DNA of 64,000 nt from Blastomussa wellsi (lineage: Eukaryota > Cnidaria > Anthozoa > Scleractinia > Plerogyridae), in NCBI GenBank assembly GCA_947652115.1, contig OX393562.1:11622646-11686645 (forward strand). The letters are read 5' to 3'. Position numbers and translations under genes: made by a program. Below the pieces are notes generated by a model. That model had not been told where the DNA came from, made no database searches, and saw only the letters and a program-made list of their open reading frames with translations. Numbering within the stretch: position 1 is the first letter of the stretch; every line of letters starts with the position of its first letter. This document shows, one piece after another, positions 6,719-20,498 of the stretch.

Positions 6719-9072
6719 TGTTGGGTTGAGCAAAAGTCACTTTATTTTGACAATTTTACAAGATCTGTTTCTTCACTAACAATTAAAATTAAATTTGAAC
6801 AGTTGTCCAGGGTTCGTACAGGTCATGAAAAACCTGGAAAGTCTTGGAATTTTAGAATTTCATTTTCCAGGCCTGAAAAGTCATGGAATTAAAGTGTGGG
6901 TCATGGAAAATGATGTTTATTAAAAGAGTACATAATCAATTAGGCTTTTTCATGTAGAAATTGTCAAAAAAATACCCAAAATGAAGATGGTTTTCAAGAA
7001 AATGCTCAAATTTAAGTTATGCAAAACTTGGATAGGTCATGGAAAAGGTCACGGAAATTTTCAAAAGCTCAAAAGAGTGTTAACCTTGTTGTGAGCTATT
7101 AGTTCAACCCCATCATGACCCTCTCTACTCAAGTACCAGATATGCAACTTTGATTTCAACGTGTTACTGTTAATATTCACAGTATGACAAACATCGTGAC
7201 AATACTGATTGCAGGGATTTGTACTTATTTGCAGAACGAGGTGCAGATTCCAAATAATCAGCTCCACAGCAGGTAAGAGGCAGGCCATAGGCAAGCAAGA
7301 TGAAGTTAGTTAGTTGAACATGTTTTAATTTTCAAACTATCAGTGTTGGAAATGTGATAGTAGTGTCAAAGGATGCTTTTTCAGTGTGATACTTTTACAT
7401 AGAGCAAGGACCCTCTAACTATGAACATTTCACTTTTATTAATACCAATTTTTTTCTCTGTCTAATGAGATCTCTCTATCCAGACAAAAGGATTAGCAAT
7501 TTTAACATGTAAGAAACACTAATCCTTTATATGAGAAGCACTTATTGGATAGTTAACCCTGGGCTTGTCACCTTGTGGTGGTGGTGTGGAGCCTGTACGT
7601 GCAATGACCTGGAGTGCTATGCCGGTTGGGACCAAGTCCCTGGTGGGTTCAACCATACTGGTTTGGTTGATGGATAGAGACCAGACAAAGGATAGCCAGT
7701 GGTCCTCAGGGGTGGGGGTTGGACATTCGGCTAATCACTTGACCCCATGAAAATATTATTGAAGAAACCGTAAAGAAAAGGGGCCTTCTTCGCCACTTTG
7801 GCTCAAGGAGCCAGGCAACAAGCAAATCGTTAGATAATAATAAAAAAATGTACAGAAAATTAGGTTCCCATTTTTCGAGTGTCCCAACGGTGTAACAAAC
7901 AGTATAATAAAGATCATGCCAATACATTATACTAATTATTATCAATATATGCGGCCAAATTGAAATCCGGCCTTGTGAAAACATGTCCTAAGCGGGCTGC
8001 AAATGACTCCAGGTGGGCTGCTTTTGCATTTTGTCCCTCGATCTGATTGGTTCACACTCCATTATCCAGTGAATTTCAACCAATGAGATTACGTTTAGAC
8101 CTTTTCCTGCTGGAAAACCATAGAGGTGTGTACAACCGGACAGCAAGCTTTGAAGTTCAGTTTCACCCTAAACTAATAGTTTTCACAGAGAATGATATGT
8201 CTATTTGATGGGAATAAATGCAGAGAAAAAATTCGGATTTAGACTTCAGTCTATTTGATGGGAAAAATGGAGACAAAAAATCTGGATTTGGGCTTAAAGA
8301 TAGGCTAAATAGAAGCAAAAGCACAATTCAGGAGAAAGAAAGAGAGCAAGTTCTTGTCGTCTTTACCAGAAGCGAAACATCATTCACTTGATTCCTACGG
8401 TCGAGGAAAATTAGCTAGGCTGAGGTACTGCAGGAATTTACACCAAAGATTGACTGGAAAATGTAATTTTCTTAAATATTACGATTTTCCATTGGTTCTT
8501 AACTCATTGTCGCTAATTTTCAGACACATTGTCTCTATATCTGCAACAACACAATGGTCCAGCTGGCACAGTTAATCTTATAACATTTTCAGCGCGATGT
8601 GTGTTATTTTTTGTATTCTTGAAAACGTTATTAAATTTGGTAGTTATCAGGATGTTATTTGACCTTGTGTATTGATAATAATGATAATAAAATGGCTTTT
8701 ATCTGGAATATTATTTCTTTTCAGCCTTTACGCAGGTTTAAATCAACCATATTCCCTCAAAAAGTCATTTTATTCCCTTATTAATGGGATTTGTACTTGT
8801 TTGTAAGAAGAGGTGCAGATTCTAAATGAGCAGCCTTTATCATCCATGGCAACCAAGCATCAGGTGATATTGATGAATTTTTTAAATTACAGTTACATAT
8901 CAGTGAAGGAACCAGAAAATCTGTACAGTGTTATCAAAGAACACACTTCACTGTACAGTGGTCCTCATCTGATATATGTGGTGAGAAACATTGAAAAACA
9001 ATTCAAAGAATAGTAATCTTCTCTACATCTTAATTTTGTGGACTTTGAGAAGCCTTTGATAGTATCCATTGT
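5737..9072. repeat. Repeat unit 3, standard type (3336 bp)
   Basis: It shares gttataaattta, cagattg, ccttgttgtgagc and ccccatgaaa with unit 2. It switches to gggaaaaatgg near 8260 and gtcatttt near 8765 toward its end. A private change gives cctcatctg near 8963. The end haplotype (gtcatttt, gaacacac, gtggtgag) recurs at the ends of units 6 and 9. Confidence 0.97.
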
Positions 9073-9914
9073 GGCACTTTGTGGAGTTCTAAGCACCTTA
9101 TGGTATCCCAAGCAAAATCAATCAAATAACGCAAGCCTTGTGTACGAATCCCACATGGGCATCCTACATGTGGGAGATCTAACACCCATTGAAAACTATT
9201 TGGATTTGGAGGTCTGCGAGGTCATTGAAAGAACTGAAAAAGAAACTCCACCAGCACTGCGTGAACTGAACATTGAACACGAAAGCTGTATGTTTACACA
9301 AACTTGAATACAAAGTCAGCTTCTGGTCCGTCTGGAATTGTTTGATCCCAACAAAGTCTGACCAATTAGGGCATAAACCTTCAGATTTTATAAGCATTGT
9401 CGCTTGCATTGCTGGGGATTTCGGATTACAACTTGTAGCATAATGCATGAGATGCCAGAAGGGAACAAATTCCAAACGGCATGAATGTGACCCGTATATT
9501 GTTTTCTGAAAAGCACCTGAACTGCCTGGCAGACTCTAAAAACAATAAAATTGGTTTATTCACTGCACTTGTTATGAATTTAATTAGATTACTATGAAGT
9601 TTCCGATTTTTATTTTATTTCTGTTTTACACTATGCTGGTGATCTCTTTTGTTTGTGGAGCACAGGACAATATCTGCAACAGAAAACAGCATGGCTGAGC
9701 ACTGTGGCTAAAAATGTTGGACTGATGATCAATGCAAGTAAGAACAGAGTTATGATGTGAAAGAAGGAATAAACAAGGCAAGGCATGAATTTGCCTCACT
9801 CAGGCTTACCTGGAACACTATTAAAATCTCTCAGAAAACCAGGGTAAGGATTTTAAATTCAATGCCAAGGCTGTGTTGTCATACGTTTCAGAATGTTGAA
9901 AAACAACATGGAGA
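8867..9914 (+). pseudogene. RT remnant copy in units 3/4, thumb truncated
   Basis: The DLIYVV block reads HLIYVV because of cctcatctg near 8963. The 3' end is cut at the 936-bp deletion junction. Confidence 0.85.
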
Positions 9915-11472
9915 AACACTAATCCTTTATATGAGAAGCACTTATTGGATAGTTAACCCTGGGCTTGTCACCTTGTGGTGGTGGTGTGGAGCCTGTACGT
10001 GCAATGACCTGGAGTGCTATGCCGGTTGGGACCAAGTCCCTGGTGGGTTCAACCATACTGGTTTGGTTGATGGATAGAGACCAGACAAAGGATAGCCAGT
10101 GGTCCTCAGGGGTGGGGGTTGGACATTCGGCTAATCACTTGACCCCATTAAAATATTATTGAAGAAACCGTAAAGAAAATGGGCCTTCTTCACCACTTTG
10201 GCTCAAGGAGCCAGGCAACAAGCAAATCGTTAGATAATAATAAAAAAATGTACAGAAAATTAGGTTCCCATTTTTCGAGTGTCCCAACGGTGTAACAAAC
10301 AGTATAATAAAGATCATGCCAATACATTATACTAATTATTATCAATATATGCGGCCAAATTGAAATCCGGCCTTGTGAAAACATGTCCTAAGCGGGCTGC
10401 AAATGACTCCAGGTGGGCTGCTTTTGCATTTTGTCCCTCGATCTGATTGGTTCACACTCCATTATCCAGTGAATTTCAACCAATGAGATTACGTTTAGAC
10501 CTTTTCCTGCTGGAAAACCATAGAGGTGTGTACAACCGGACAGCAAGCTTTGAAGTTCAGTTTCACCCTAAACTAATAGTTTTCACAGAGAATGATATGT
10601 CTATTTGATGGGAATAAATGCAGAGAAAAAATTCGGATTTAGACTTCAGTCTATTTGATGGGAAAAGTGGAGACAAAAAATCTGGATTTGGGCTTAAAGA
10701 TAGGCTAAATAGAAGCAAAAGCACAATTCAGGAGAAAGAAAGAGAGCAAGTTCTTGTCGTCTTTACCAGAAGCGAAACATCATTCACTTGATTCCTACGG
10801 TCGAGGAAAATTAGCTAGGCTGAGGTACTGCAGGAATTTACACCAAAGATTGACTAGAAAATGTAATTTTCTTAAATATTACGATTTTCCATTGGTTCTT
10901 AACTCATTGTCGCTAATTTTCAGACACATTGTCTCTATATCTGCAACAACACAATGGTCCAGCTGGCACAGTTAATCTTATAACATTTTCAGCGCGATGT
11001 GTGTTATTTTTTGTATTCTTGAAAACGTTATTAAATTTGGTAGTTATCAGGATGTTATTTGACCTTGTGTATTGATAATAATGATAATAAAATGGCTTTT
11101 ATCTGGAATATTATTTCTTTTCAGCCTTTACGCAGGTTTAAATCAACCATATTCCCTCAAAAAGTCAATTTATTCCCTTATTAATGGGATTTGTACTTGT
11201 TTGTAAGAAGAGGTGCAGATTCTAAATGAGCAGCCTTTATCATCCATGGCAACCAAGCATCAGGTGGTATTGATGAATTTTTTAAATTACAGTTACATAT
11301 CAGTGAAGGAACCAGAAAATCTGTACAGTGTTATCAAAGAAGACACTTCACTGTACAGTGGTCCTGATCTGATATATGTGGTGAGAAACATTGAAAAACA
11401 ATTCAAAGAATAGTAATCTTCTCTACATCTTAATTTTGTGGACTTTGAGAAGCTTTTGATAGTATCCATCGT
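9073..11472. repeat. Repeat unit 4, short type (2400 bp)
   Basis: It carries the same 936-bp deletion as unit 1, with the junction near 9911-9915, and the linked markers ccccattaaa, cttcttcacc and gactagaaaat. A private change gives aacaataaaatt near 9541. It lies 9072 bp downstream of unit 1. Confidence 0.97.
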
Positions 11473-12454
11473 GGCACTTTGTGGAGTTCTAAGCACCTTA
11501 TGGTATCCCAAGCAAAATCAATCAAATAACGCAAGCCTTGTGTACAAATCCCACATGGGCATCCTACATGTGGGAGATCTAACACCCATTGAAAACTATT
11601 TGGATTTGGAGGTCTGCGAGGTCATTGAAAGAACTGAAAAAGAAACTCCACCAGCACTGCGTGAACTGAACATTGAACACGAAAGCTGTATCTTTACACA
11701 AACTTGAATACAAAGTCAGCTTCTGGTCCGTCTGGAATTGTTTGATCCCAACAAAGTCTGACCAATTAGGGCATAAACCTTCAGATTTTATAAGCATTGT
11801 CGCTTGCATTGCTGGGGATTTCGGATTACAACTTGTAGCATAATGCATGAGATGCAAGAAGGGAACAAATTCCAAACGGCATGAATGTGACCCGTATATT
11901 GTTTTCTGAAAAGCACCTGAACTGCCTGGCAGACTCTAAAAACATTAAAATTGGTTTATTCACTGCACTTGTTATGAATTTAATTAGATTACTATGAAGT
12001 TTCCGATTTTTATTTTATTTCTGTTTTACACTATGCTGGTGATCTCTTTTGTTTGTGGAGCACAGGACAATATCTGCAACAGAAAACAGCATGGCTGAGC
12101 ACTGTGGCTAAAAATGTTGGACTGATGATCAATGCAAGTAAGAACAGAGTTATGATGTGAAAGAAGGAATAAACAAGGCAAGGCATGAATTTGCCTCACT
12201 CAGGCTTACCTGGAACACTATTAAAATCTCTCAGAAAACCAGGGTAAGGATTTTAAATTCAATGCCAAGGCTGTGTTGTCATACGTTTCAGAATGTTGAA
12301 AAACAACATGGAGATTTCCAGGAAGATCAGGGTGTTTATCCATAAATGCCTCTGATTTATCTTGCGCATAAGATGGTGAAAGAATGTCTGAAATGCTGAA
12401 GTTAGGGATATCTTTGAACAGGATGACATGGCTGAATTGACCATGTTGAAATAG
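11267..12454 (+). pseudogene. RT remnant copy in units 4/5
   Basis: Shares the leucine variant after DFEK with the reference copy. Private gtacaaatc near 11543 changes glutamate to lysine after LVY. Confidence 0.85.
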
Positions 12455-14808
12455 TGTTGGGTTGAGCAAAAGTCACTTTATTTTGACAATTTTACAAGAT
12501 CTGTTTCTTCACTAACAATTAAAATTAAATTTGAACAGTTGTCCAGGGTTCGTACAGGTCATGAAAAACCTGGAAAGTCTTGGAATTTTAGAATTTCATT
12601 TTCCAGGCCTGAAAAGTCATGGAATTAAAGTGTGGGTCATGCAAAATGATGTTTATTAAAAGAGTACATAATAAATTAGGCTTTTTCATGTAGAAATTGT
12701 CAAAAAAATACCCAAAATGAAGATGGTTTCCAAGAAAATGCTCAAATTTAAGTTATGCAAAACTTGGATAGGTCATGGAAAAGGTCAAGGAAATTTTCAA
12801 AAGCTCAAAAGAGTGTTAACCCTGTTGTCAGCTATTAGTTCAACCCCATCATGACCCTCTCTACTCAAGTACCAGATATGCAACTTTGATTTCAACGTGT
12901 TACTGTTAATATTCACAGTATGACAAACATCGTGACAATACTGATTGCAGGGACTTGTACTTATTTGCAGAACGAGGTGCAGATTCCAAATAATCGGCTC
13001 CACAGCAGGTAAGAGGCAGGCCATAGGCAAGCAAGATGAAGTTAGTTAGTTGAACATGTTTTAATTTTCAAACTATCAGTGTTGGAAATGTGATAGTAGT
13101 GTCAAAGGATGCTTTTTCAGTGTGATACTTTTACATCCAGCAAGGACCCTCTAACTATGAACATTTCACTTTTATTAATACCAATTTTTTTCTCTGTCTA
13201 ATGAGATCTCTCTATCCAGACAAAAGGATTAGCAATTTTAACATGTAAGAAACACTAATCCTTTATATGAGAAGCACTTATTGGATAGTTAACCCTGGGC
13301 TTGTCACCTTGTGGTGGTGGTGTGGAGCCTGTACGTGCAATGACCTGGAGTGCTATGCCGGTTGGGACCAAGTCCCTGGTGGGTTCAACCATACTGGTTT
13401 GGTTGATGGATAGAGACCAGACAAAGGATAGCCAGTGGTCCTCAGGGGTGGGGGTTGGACATTCGGCTAATCACTTGACCCCATAAAAATATTATTGAAG
13501 AAACCGTAAAGAAAAGGGGCCTTCTTCGCCACTTTGGCTCAAGTGGCCAGGCAACAAGCAAATCGTTAGATAATAATAAAAAAATGTACAGAAAATTAGG
13601 TTCCCATTTTTCGAGTGTCCCAACGGTGTAACAAACAGTATAATAAAGATCATGCCAATACATTATACTAATTATTATCAATATATGCGGCCAAATTGAA
13701 ATCCGGCCTTGTGAAAACATGTCCTAAGCGGGCTGCAAATGACTCCAGGTGGGCCACTTTTGCATTTTGTCCCTCGATCTGATTGGTTCACACTCCATTA
13801 TCCAGTGAATTTCAACCAATGAGATTACGTTTAGACCTTTTCCTGCTGGAAAACCATAGAGGTGTGTACAACCGGACAGCAAGCTTTGAAGTTCAGTTTC
13901 ACCCTAAACTAATAGTTTTCACAGAGAATGATATGTCTATTTGATGGGAATAAATGCAGAGAAAAAATTCGGATTTAGACTTCAGTCTATTTGATGGGAA
14001 AAATGGAGACAAAAAATCTGGATTTGGGCTTAAAGATAGGCTAAATAGAAGCAAAAGCACAATTCAGGAGAAAGAAAGAGAGCAAGTTCTTGTCGTCTTT
14101 ACCAGAAGCGAAACATCATTCACTTGATTCCTACGGTCGAGGAAAATTAGCTAGGCTGAGGTACTGCAGGAATTTACACCAAAGATTGACTGGAAAATGT
14201 AATTTTCTTAAATATTACGATTTTCCATTGGTTCTTAACTCATTGTCGCTAATTTTCAGACACATTGTCTCTATATCTGCAACAACACAATGGTCCAGCT
14301 GGCACAGTTAATCTTATAACATTTTCAGCGCGATGTGTGTTATTTTTTGTATTCTTGAAAACGTTATTAAATTTGGTAGTTATCAGGATGTTATTTGACC
14401 TTGTGTATTGATAATAATGATAATAAAATGGCTTTTATCTGGAATATTATTTCTTTTCAGCCTTTACGCAGGTTTAAATCAACCATATTCCCTCAAAAAG
14501 TCAATTTATTCCCTTATTAATGGGATTTGTACTTGTTTGTAAGAAGAGGTGCAGATTCTAAATGAGCAGCCTTTATCATCCATGGCAACCAAGCATCAGG
14601 TGATATTGATGAATTTTTTAAATTACAGTTACATATCAGTGAAGGAACCAGAAAATCTGTACAGTGTTATCAAAGAAGACACTTCACTGTACAGTGGTCC
14701 TGATCTGATATATGTGGCGAGAAACATTGAAAAACAATTCAAAGAATAGTAATCTTCTCTACATCTTAATTTTGTGGACTTTGAGAAGCCTTTGATAGTA
14801 TCCATCGT
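11473..14808. repeat. Repeat unit 5, standard type (3336 bp)
   Basis: The LINE start just upstream has the agcttttg variant of unit 2, exactly 9072 bp away. From about 12290 onward it changes to the majority type: cagaatg, tcatgcaaaatg, ccctgttgtcagc, cggctcc, ccataaaa and gtgggccac. Private changes include aataaatt near 12671, ggtcaagg near 12783, catccagc near 13135 and caagtggcc near 13542. Confidence 0.97.
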
Positions 14809-15604
14809 GGCACTTTGTGGAGTTCTAAGCACCTTATGGTATCCCAAGCAAAATCAATCAAATAACGCAAGCCTTGTGTACGAATCCCACATGGGCATCC
14901 TACATGTGGGAGATCTAACACCCATGGAAAACTATTTGGATTTGGAGGTCTGCGAGGTCATTGAAAGAACTGAAAAAGAAACTCCACCAGCACTGCGTGA
15001 ACTGAACATTGAACACGAAAGCTGTATGTTTACACAAACTTGAATACAAAGTCAGCTTCTGGTCCGTCTGGAATTGTTTGATCCCAACAAAGTCTGACCA
15101 ATTAGGGCATAAACCTTCAGATTTTATAAGCATTGTCGCTTGCATTGCTGGGGATTTCGGATTACAACTTGTAGCATAATGCATGAGATGCCAGAAGGGA
15201 ACAAATTCCAAACGGCATGAATGTGACCCGTATATTGTTTTCTGAAAAGCACCTGAACTGCCTGGCAGACTCTAAAAACATTAAAATTGGTTTATTCACT
15301 GCACTTGTTATGAATTTAACTAGATTACTATTTTTTTTTTGTTTGTGGAGCACAGGACAATATCTGCAACAGAAAACAGCATGGCTGAGCACTGTGGCTA
15401 AAAATGTTGGACTGATGATCAATGCAAGTAAGAACAGAGTTATGATGTGAAAGAAGGAATAAACAAGGCAAGGCATGAATTTGCCTCACTCAGGCTTACC
15501 TGGAACACTATTAAAATCTCTCAGAAAACCAGGGTAAGGATTTTAAATTCAATGCCAAGGCTGTGTTGTCATACGTTTCAGAATGTTGAAAAACAACATG
15601 GAGA
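14603..15604 (+). pseudogene. RT remnant copy in units 5/6, motif C deleted
   Basis: The motif C core (LHYAGDL) is removed by the 46-bp net deletion at the T run near 15331, fusing upstream sequence to CLWSTGQYLQQKTAW. This opens a longer but meaningless frame, 15217-15450. The thumb is also cut by the 936-bp deletion. Confidence 0.85.
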
Positions 15605-17162
15605 AACACTAATCCTTTATATGAGAAGCACTTATTGGATAGTTAACCCTGGGCTTGTCACCTTGTGGTGGTGGTGTGGAGCCTGTACGTGCAATGACCT
15701 GGAGTGCTATGCCGGTTGGGACCAAGTCCCTGGTGGGTTCAACCATACTGGTTTGGTTGATGGATAGAGACCAGACAAAGGATAGCCAGTGGTCCTCAGG
15801 GGTGGGGGTTGGACATTCGGCTAATCACTTGACCCCATTAAAATATTATTGAAGAAACCGTAAAGAAAATGGGCCTTCTTCACCACTTTGGCTCAAGGAG
15901 CCAGGCAACAAGCAAATCGTTAGATAATAATAAAAAAATGTACAGAAAATTAGGTTCCCATTTTTCGAGTGTCCCAACGGTGTAACAAACAGTATAATAA
16001 AGATCATGCCAATACATTATACTAATTATTATCAATATATGCGGCCAAATTGAAATCCGGCCTTGTGAAAACATGTCCTAAGCGGGCTGCAAATGACTCC
16101 AGGTGGGCCGCTTTTGCATTTTGTTCCTCGATCTGATTGGTTCACACTCCATTATCCAGTGAATTTCAACCAATGAGATTACGTTTAGACCTTTTCCTGC
16201 TGGAAAACCATAGAGGTGTGTACAACCGGACAGCAAGCTTTGAAGTTCAGTTTCACCCTAAACTAATAGTTTTCACAGAGAATGATATGTCTATTTGATG
16301 GGAATAAATGCAGAGAAAAAATTCGGATTTAGACTTCAGTCTATTTGATGGGAAAAATGGAGACAAAAAATCTGGATTTGGGCTTAAAGATAGGCTAAAT
16401 AGAAGCAAAAGCACAATTCAGGAGAAAGAAAGAGAGCAAGTTCTTGTCGTCTTTACCAGAAGCGAAACATCATTCACTTGATTCCTACGGTCGAGGAAAA
16501 TTAGCTAGGCTGAGGTACTGCAGGAATTTACACCAAAGATTGACTGGAAAATGTAATTTTCTTAAATATTACGATTTTCCATTGGTTCTTAACTCATTGT
16601 CGCTAATTTTCAGACACATTGTCTCTATATCTGCAACAACACAATGGTCCAGCTGGCACAGTTAATCTTATAACATTTTCAGCGCGATGTGTGTTATTTT
16701 TTGTATTCTTGAAAACGTTATTAAATTTGGTAGTTATCAGGATGTTATTTGACCTTGTGTATTGATAATAATGATAATAAAATGGCTTTTATCTGGAATA
16801 TTATTTCTTTTCAGCCTTTACGCAGGTTTAAATCAACCATATTCCCTCAAAAAGTCATTTTATTCCCTTATTAATGGGATTTGTACTTGTTTGTAAGAAG
16901 AGGTGCAGATTCTAAATGAGCAGCCTTTATCATCCATGGCAACCAAGCATCAGGTGATATTGATGAATTTTTTAAATTACAGTTACATATCAGTGAAGGA
17001 ACCAGAAAATCTGTACAGTGTTATCAAAGAACACACTTCACTGTACAGTGGTCCTGATCTGATATATGTGGTGAGAAACATTGAAAAACAATTCAAAGAA
17101 TAGTAATCTTCTCTACATCTTAATTTTGTGGACTTTGAGAAGCCTTTGATAGTATCCATCGT
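14809..17162. repeat. Repeat unit 6, shortest type (2354 bp)
   Basis: This unit has the 936-bp deletion (junction near 15601-15605) and a second, private change. At 15331-15340 a run of ten T replaces a longer stretch, a net loss of 46 bp. Markers gtgggccgc/ttgttcc match unit 1. The end haplotype gtcatttt, gaacacac, gtggtgag matches units 3 and 9. Confidence 0.97.
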
Positions 17163-18144
17163 GGCACTTTGTGGAGTTCTAAGCACCTTATGGTATCCCA
17201 AGCAAAATCAATCAAATAACGCAAGCCTTGTGTACGAATCCCACATGGGCATCCTACATGTGGGAGATCTAACACCCATTGAAAACTATTTGGATTTGGA
17301 GGTCTGCGAGGTCATTGAAAGAACTGAAAAAGAAACTCCACCAGCACTGCGTGAACTGAACATTGAACACGAAAGCTGTATGTTTACACAAACTTGAATA
17401 CAAAGTCAGCTTCTGGTCCGTCTGGAATTGTTTGATCCCAACAAAGTCTGACCAATTAGGGCATAAACCTTCAGATTTTATAAGCATTGTCGCTTGCATT
17501 GCTGGGGATTTCGGATTACAACTTGTAGCATAATGCATGAGATGCCAGAAGGGAACAAATTCCAAACGGCATGAATGTGACCCGTATATTGTTTTCTGAA
17601 AAGCACCTGAACTGCCTGGCAGACTCTAAAAACATTAAAATTGGTTTATTCACTGCACTTGTTATGAATTTAATTAGATTACTATGAAGTTTCCGATTTT
17701 TATTTTATTTCTGTTTTACACTATGCTGGTGATCTCTTTTGTTTGTGGAGCACAGGACAATATCTGCAACAGAAAACAGCATGGCTGAGCACTGTGGCTA
17801 AAAATGTTGGACTGATGATCAATGCAAGTAAGAACAGAGTTATGATGTGAAAGAAGGAATAAACAAGGCAAGGCATGAATTTGCCTCACTCAGGCTTACC
17901 TGGAACACTATTAAAATCTCTCAGAAAACCAGGGTAAGGATTTTAAATTCAATGCCAAGGCTGTGTTGTCATACGTTTCAGAATGTTGAAAAACAACATG
18001 GAGATTTCCAGGAAGATCAGGGTGTTTATCCATAAATGCCTCTGATTTATCTTGCGCATAAGATGGTTAAAGAATGTCTGAAATGCTGAAGTTAGGGATA
18101 TCTTTGAATTGGATGACATGGCTGAATTGACCATGTTGAAATAG
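16957..18144 (+). pseudogene. RT remnant copy in units 6/7
   Basis: Standard architecture. The C-terminal part carries the ggttaaag and gaattgg variants shared only with the copy in unit 10. Confidence 0.85.
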
Positions 18145-20498
18145 TGTTGGGTTGAGCAAAAGTCACTTTATTTTGACAATTTTACAAGATCTGTTTCTTC
18201 ACTAACAATTAAAATTAAATTTGAACAGTTGTCCAGGGTTCGTACAGGTCATGAAAAACCTGGAAAGTCTTGGAATTTTAGAATTTCATTTTCCAGGCCT
18301 GAAAAGTCATGGAATTAAAGTGTGGGTCATGCAAAATGATGTTTATTAAAAGAGTACATAATCAATTAGGCTTTTTCATGTAGAAATTGTCAAAAAAATA
18401 CCCAAAATGAAGATGGTTTCCAAGAAAATGCTCAAATTTAAGTTATGCAAAACTTGGATAGGTCATGGAAAAGGTCACGGAAATTTTCAAAAGCTCAAAA
18501 GAGTGTTAACCCTGTTGTCAGCTATTAGTTCAACCCCATCATGACCCTCTCTACTCAAGTACCAGATATGCAACTTTGATTTCAACGTGTTACTGTTAAT
18601 ATTCACAGTATGACAAACATCGTGACAATACTGATTGCAGGGACTTGTACTTATTTGCAGAACGAGGTGCAGATTCCAAATAATCGGCTCCACAGCAGGT
18701 AAGAGGCAGGCCATAGGCAAGCAAGATGAAGTTAGTTAGTTGAACATGTTTTAATTTTCAAACTATCAGTGTTGGAAATGTGATAGTAGTGTCAAAGGAT
18801 GCTTTTTCAGTGTGATACTTTTACATAGAGCAAGGACCCTCTAACTATGAACATTTCACTTTTATTAATACCAATTTTTTTCTCTGTCTAATGAGATCTC
18901 TCTATCCAGACAAAAGGATTAGCAATTTTAACATGTAAGAAACACTAATCCTTTATATGAGAAGCACTTATTGGATAGTTAACCCTGGGCTTGTCACCTT
19001 GTGGTGGTGGTGTGGAGCCTGTACGTGCAATGACCTGGAGTGCTATGCCGGTTGGGACCAAGTCCCTGGTGGGTTCAACCATACTGGTTTGGTTGATGGA
19101 TAGAGACCAGACAAAGGATAGCCAGTGGTCCTCAGGGGTGGGGGTTGGACATTCGGCTAATCACTTGACCCCATAAAAATATTATTGAAGAAACCGTAAA
19201 GAAAAGGGGCCTTCTTCGCCACTTTGGCTCAAGTAGCCAGGCAACAAGCAAATCGTTAGATAATAATAAAAAAATGTACAGAAAATTAGGTTCCCATTTT
19301 TCGAGTGTCCCAACGGTGTAACAAACAGTATAATAAAGATCATGCCAATACATTATACTAATTATTATCAATATATGCGGCCAAATTGAAATCCGGCCTT
19401 GTGAAAACATGTCCTAAGCGGGCTGCAAATGACTCCAGGTGGGCCACTTTTGCATTTTGTCCCTCGATCTGATTGGTTCACACTCCATTATCCAGTGAAT
19501 TTCAACCAATGAGATTACGTTTAGACCTTTTCCTGCTGGAAAACCATAGAGGTGTGTACAACCGGACAGCAAGCTTTGAAGTTCAGTTTCACCCTAAACT
19601 AATAGTTTTCACAGAGAATGATATGTCTATTTGATGGGAATAAATGCAGAGAAAAAATTCGGATTTAGACTTCAGTCTATTTGATGGGAAAAATGGAGAC
19701 AAAAAATCTGGATTTGGGCTTAAAGATAGGCTAAATAGAAGCAAAAGCACAATTCAGGAGAAAGAAAGAGAGCAAGTTCTTGTCGTCTTTACCAGAAGCG
19801 AAACATCATTCACTTGATTCCTACGGTCGAGGAAAATTAGCTAGGCTGAGGTACTGCAGGAATTTACACCAAAGATTGACTGGAAAATGTAATTTTCTTA
19901 AATATTACGATTTTCCATTGGTTCTTAACTCATTGTCGCTAATTTTCAGACACATTGTCTCTATATCTGCAACAACACAATGGTCCAGCTGGCACAGTTA
20001 ATCTTATAACATTTTCAGCGCGATGTGTGTTATTTTTTGTATTCTTGAAAACGTTATTAAATTTGGTAGTTATCAGGATGTTATTTGACCTTGTGTATTG
20101 ATAATAATGATAATAAAATGGCTTTTATCTGGAATATTATTTCTTTTCAGCCTTTACGCAGGTTTAAATCAACCATATTCCCTCAAAAAGTCAATTTATT
20201 CCCTTATTAATGGGATTTGTACTTGTTTGTAAGAAGAGGTGCAGATTCTAAATGAGCAGCCTTTATCATCCATGGCAACCAAGCATCAGGTGATATTGAT
20301 GAATTTTTTAAATTACAGTTACATATCAGTGAAGGAACCAGAAAATCTGTACAGTGTTATCAAAGAAGACACTTCACTGTACAGTGGTCCTGATCTGATA
20401 TATGTGGCGAGAAACATTGAAAAACAATTCAAAGAATAGTAATCTTCTCTACATCTTAATTTTGTGGACTTTGAGAAGCCTTTGATAGTATCCATCGT
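17163..20498. repeat. Repeat unit 7, standard type (3336 bp)
   Basis: It carries the paired variants agatggttaaag near 18061 and gaattggatg near 18107. These occur elsewhere only in unit 10, 10008 bp downstream. Other markers are majority type, ending in the gtggcgag haplotype. Confidence 0.97.

Noticed and set aside
15217..15450. 77-codon frame found only in unit 6
   Set aside because: It exists only because the T run fused frames after loss of motif C. It still contains the KTAWLSTVAKNVG part of the dead RT but cannot be functional.
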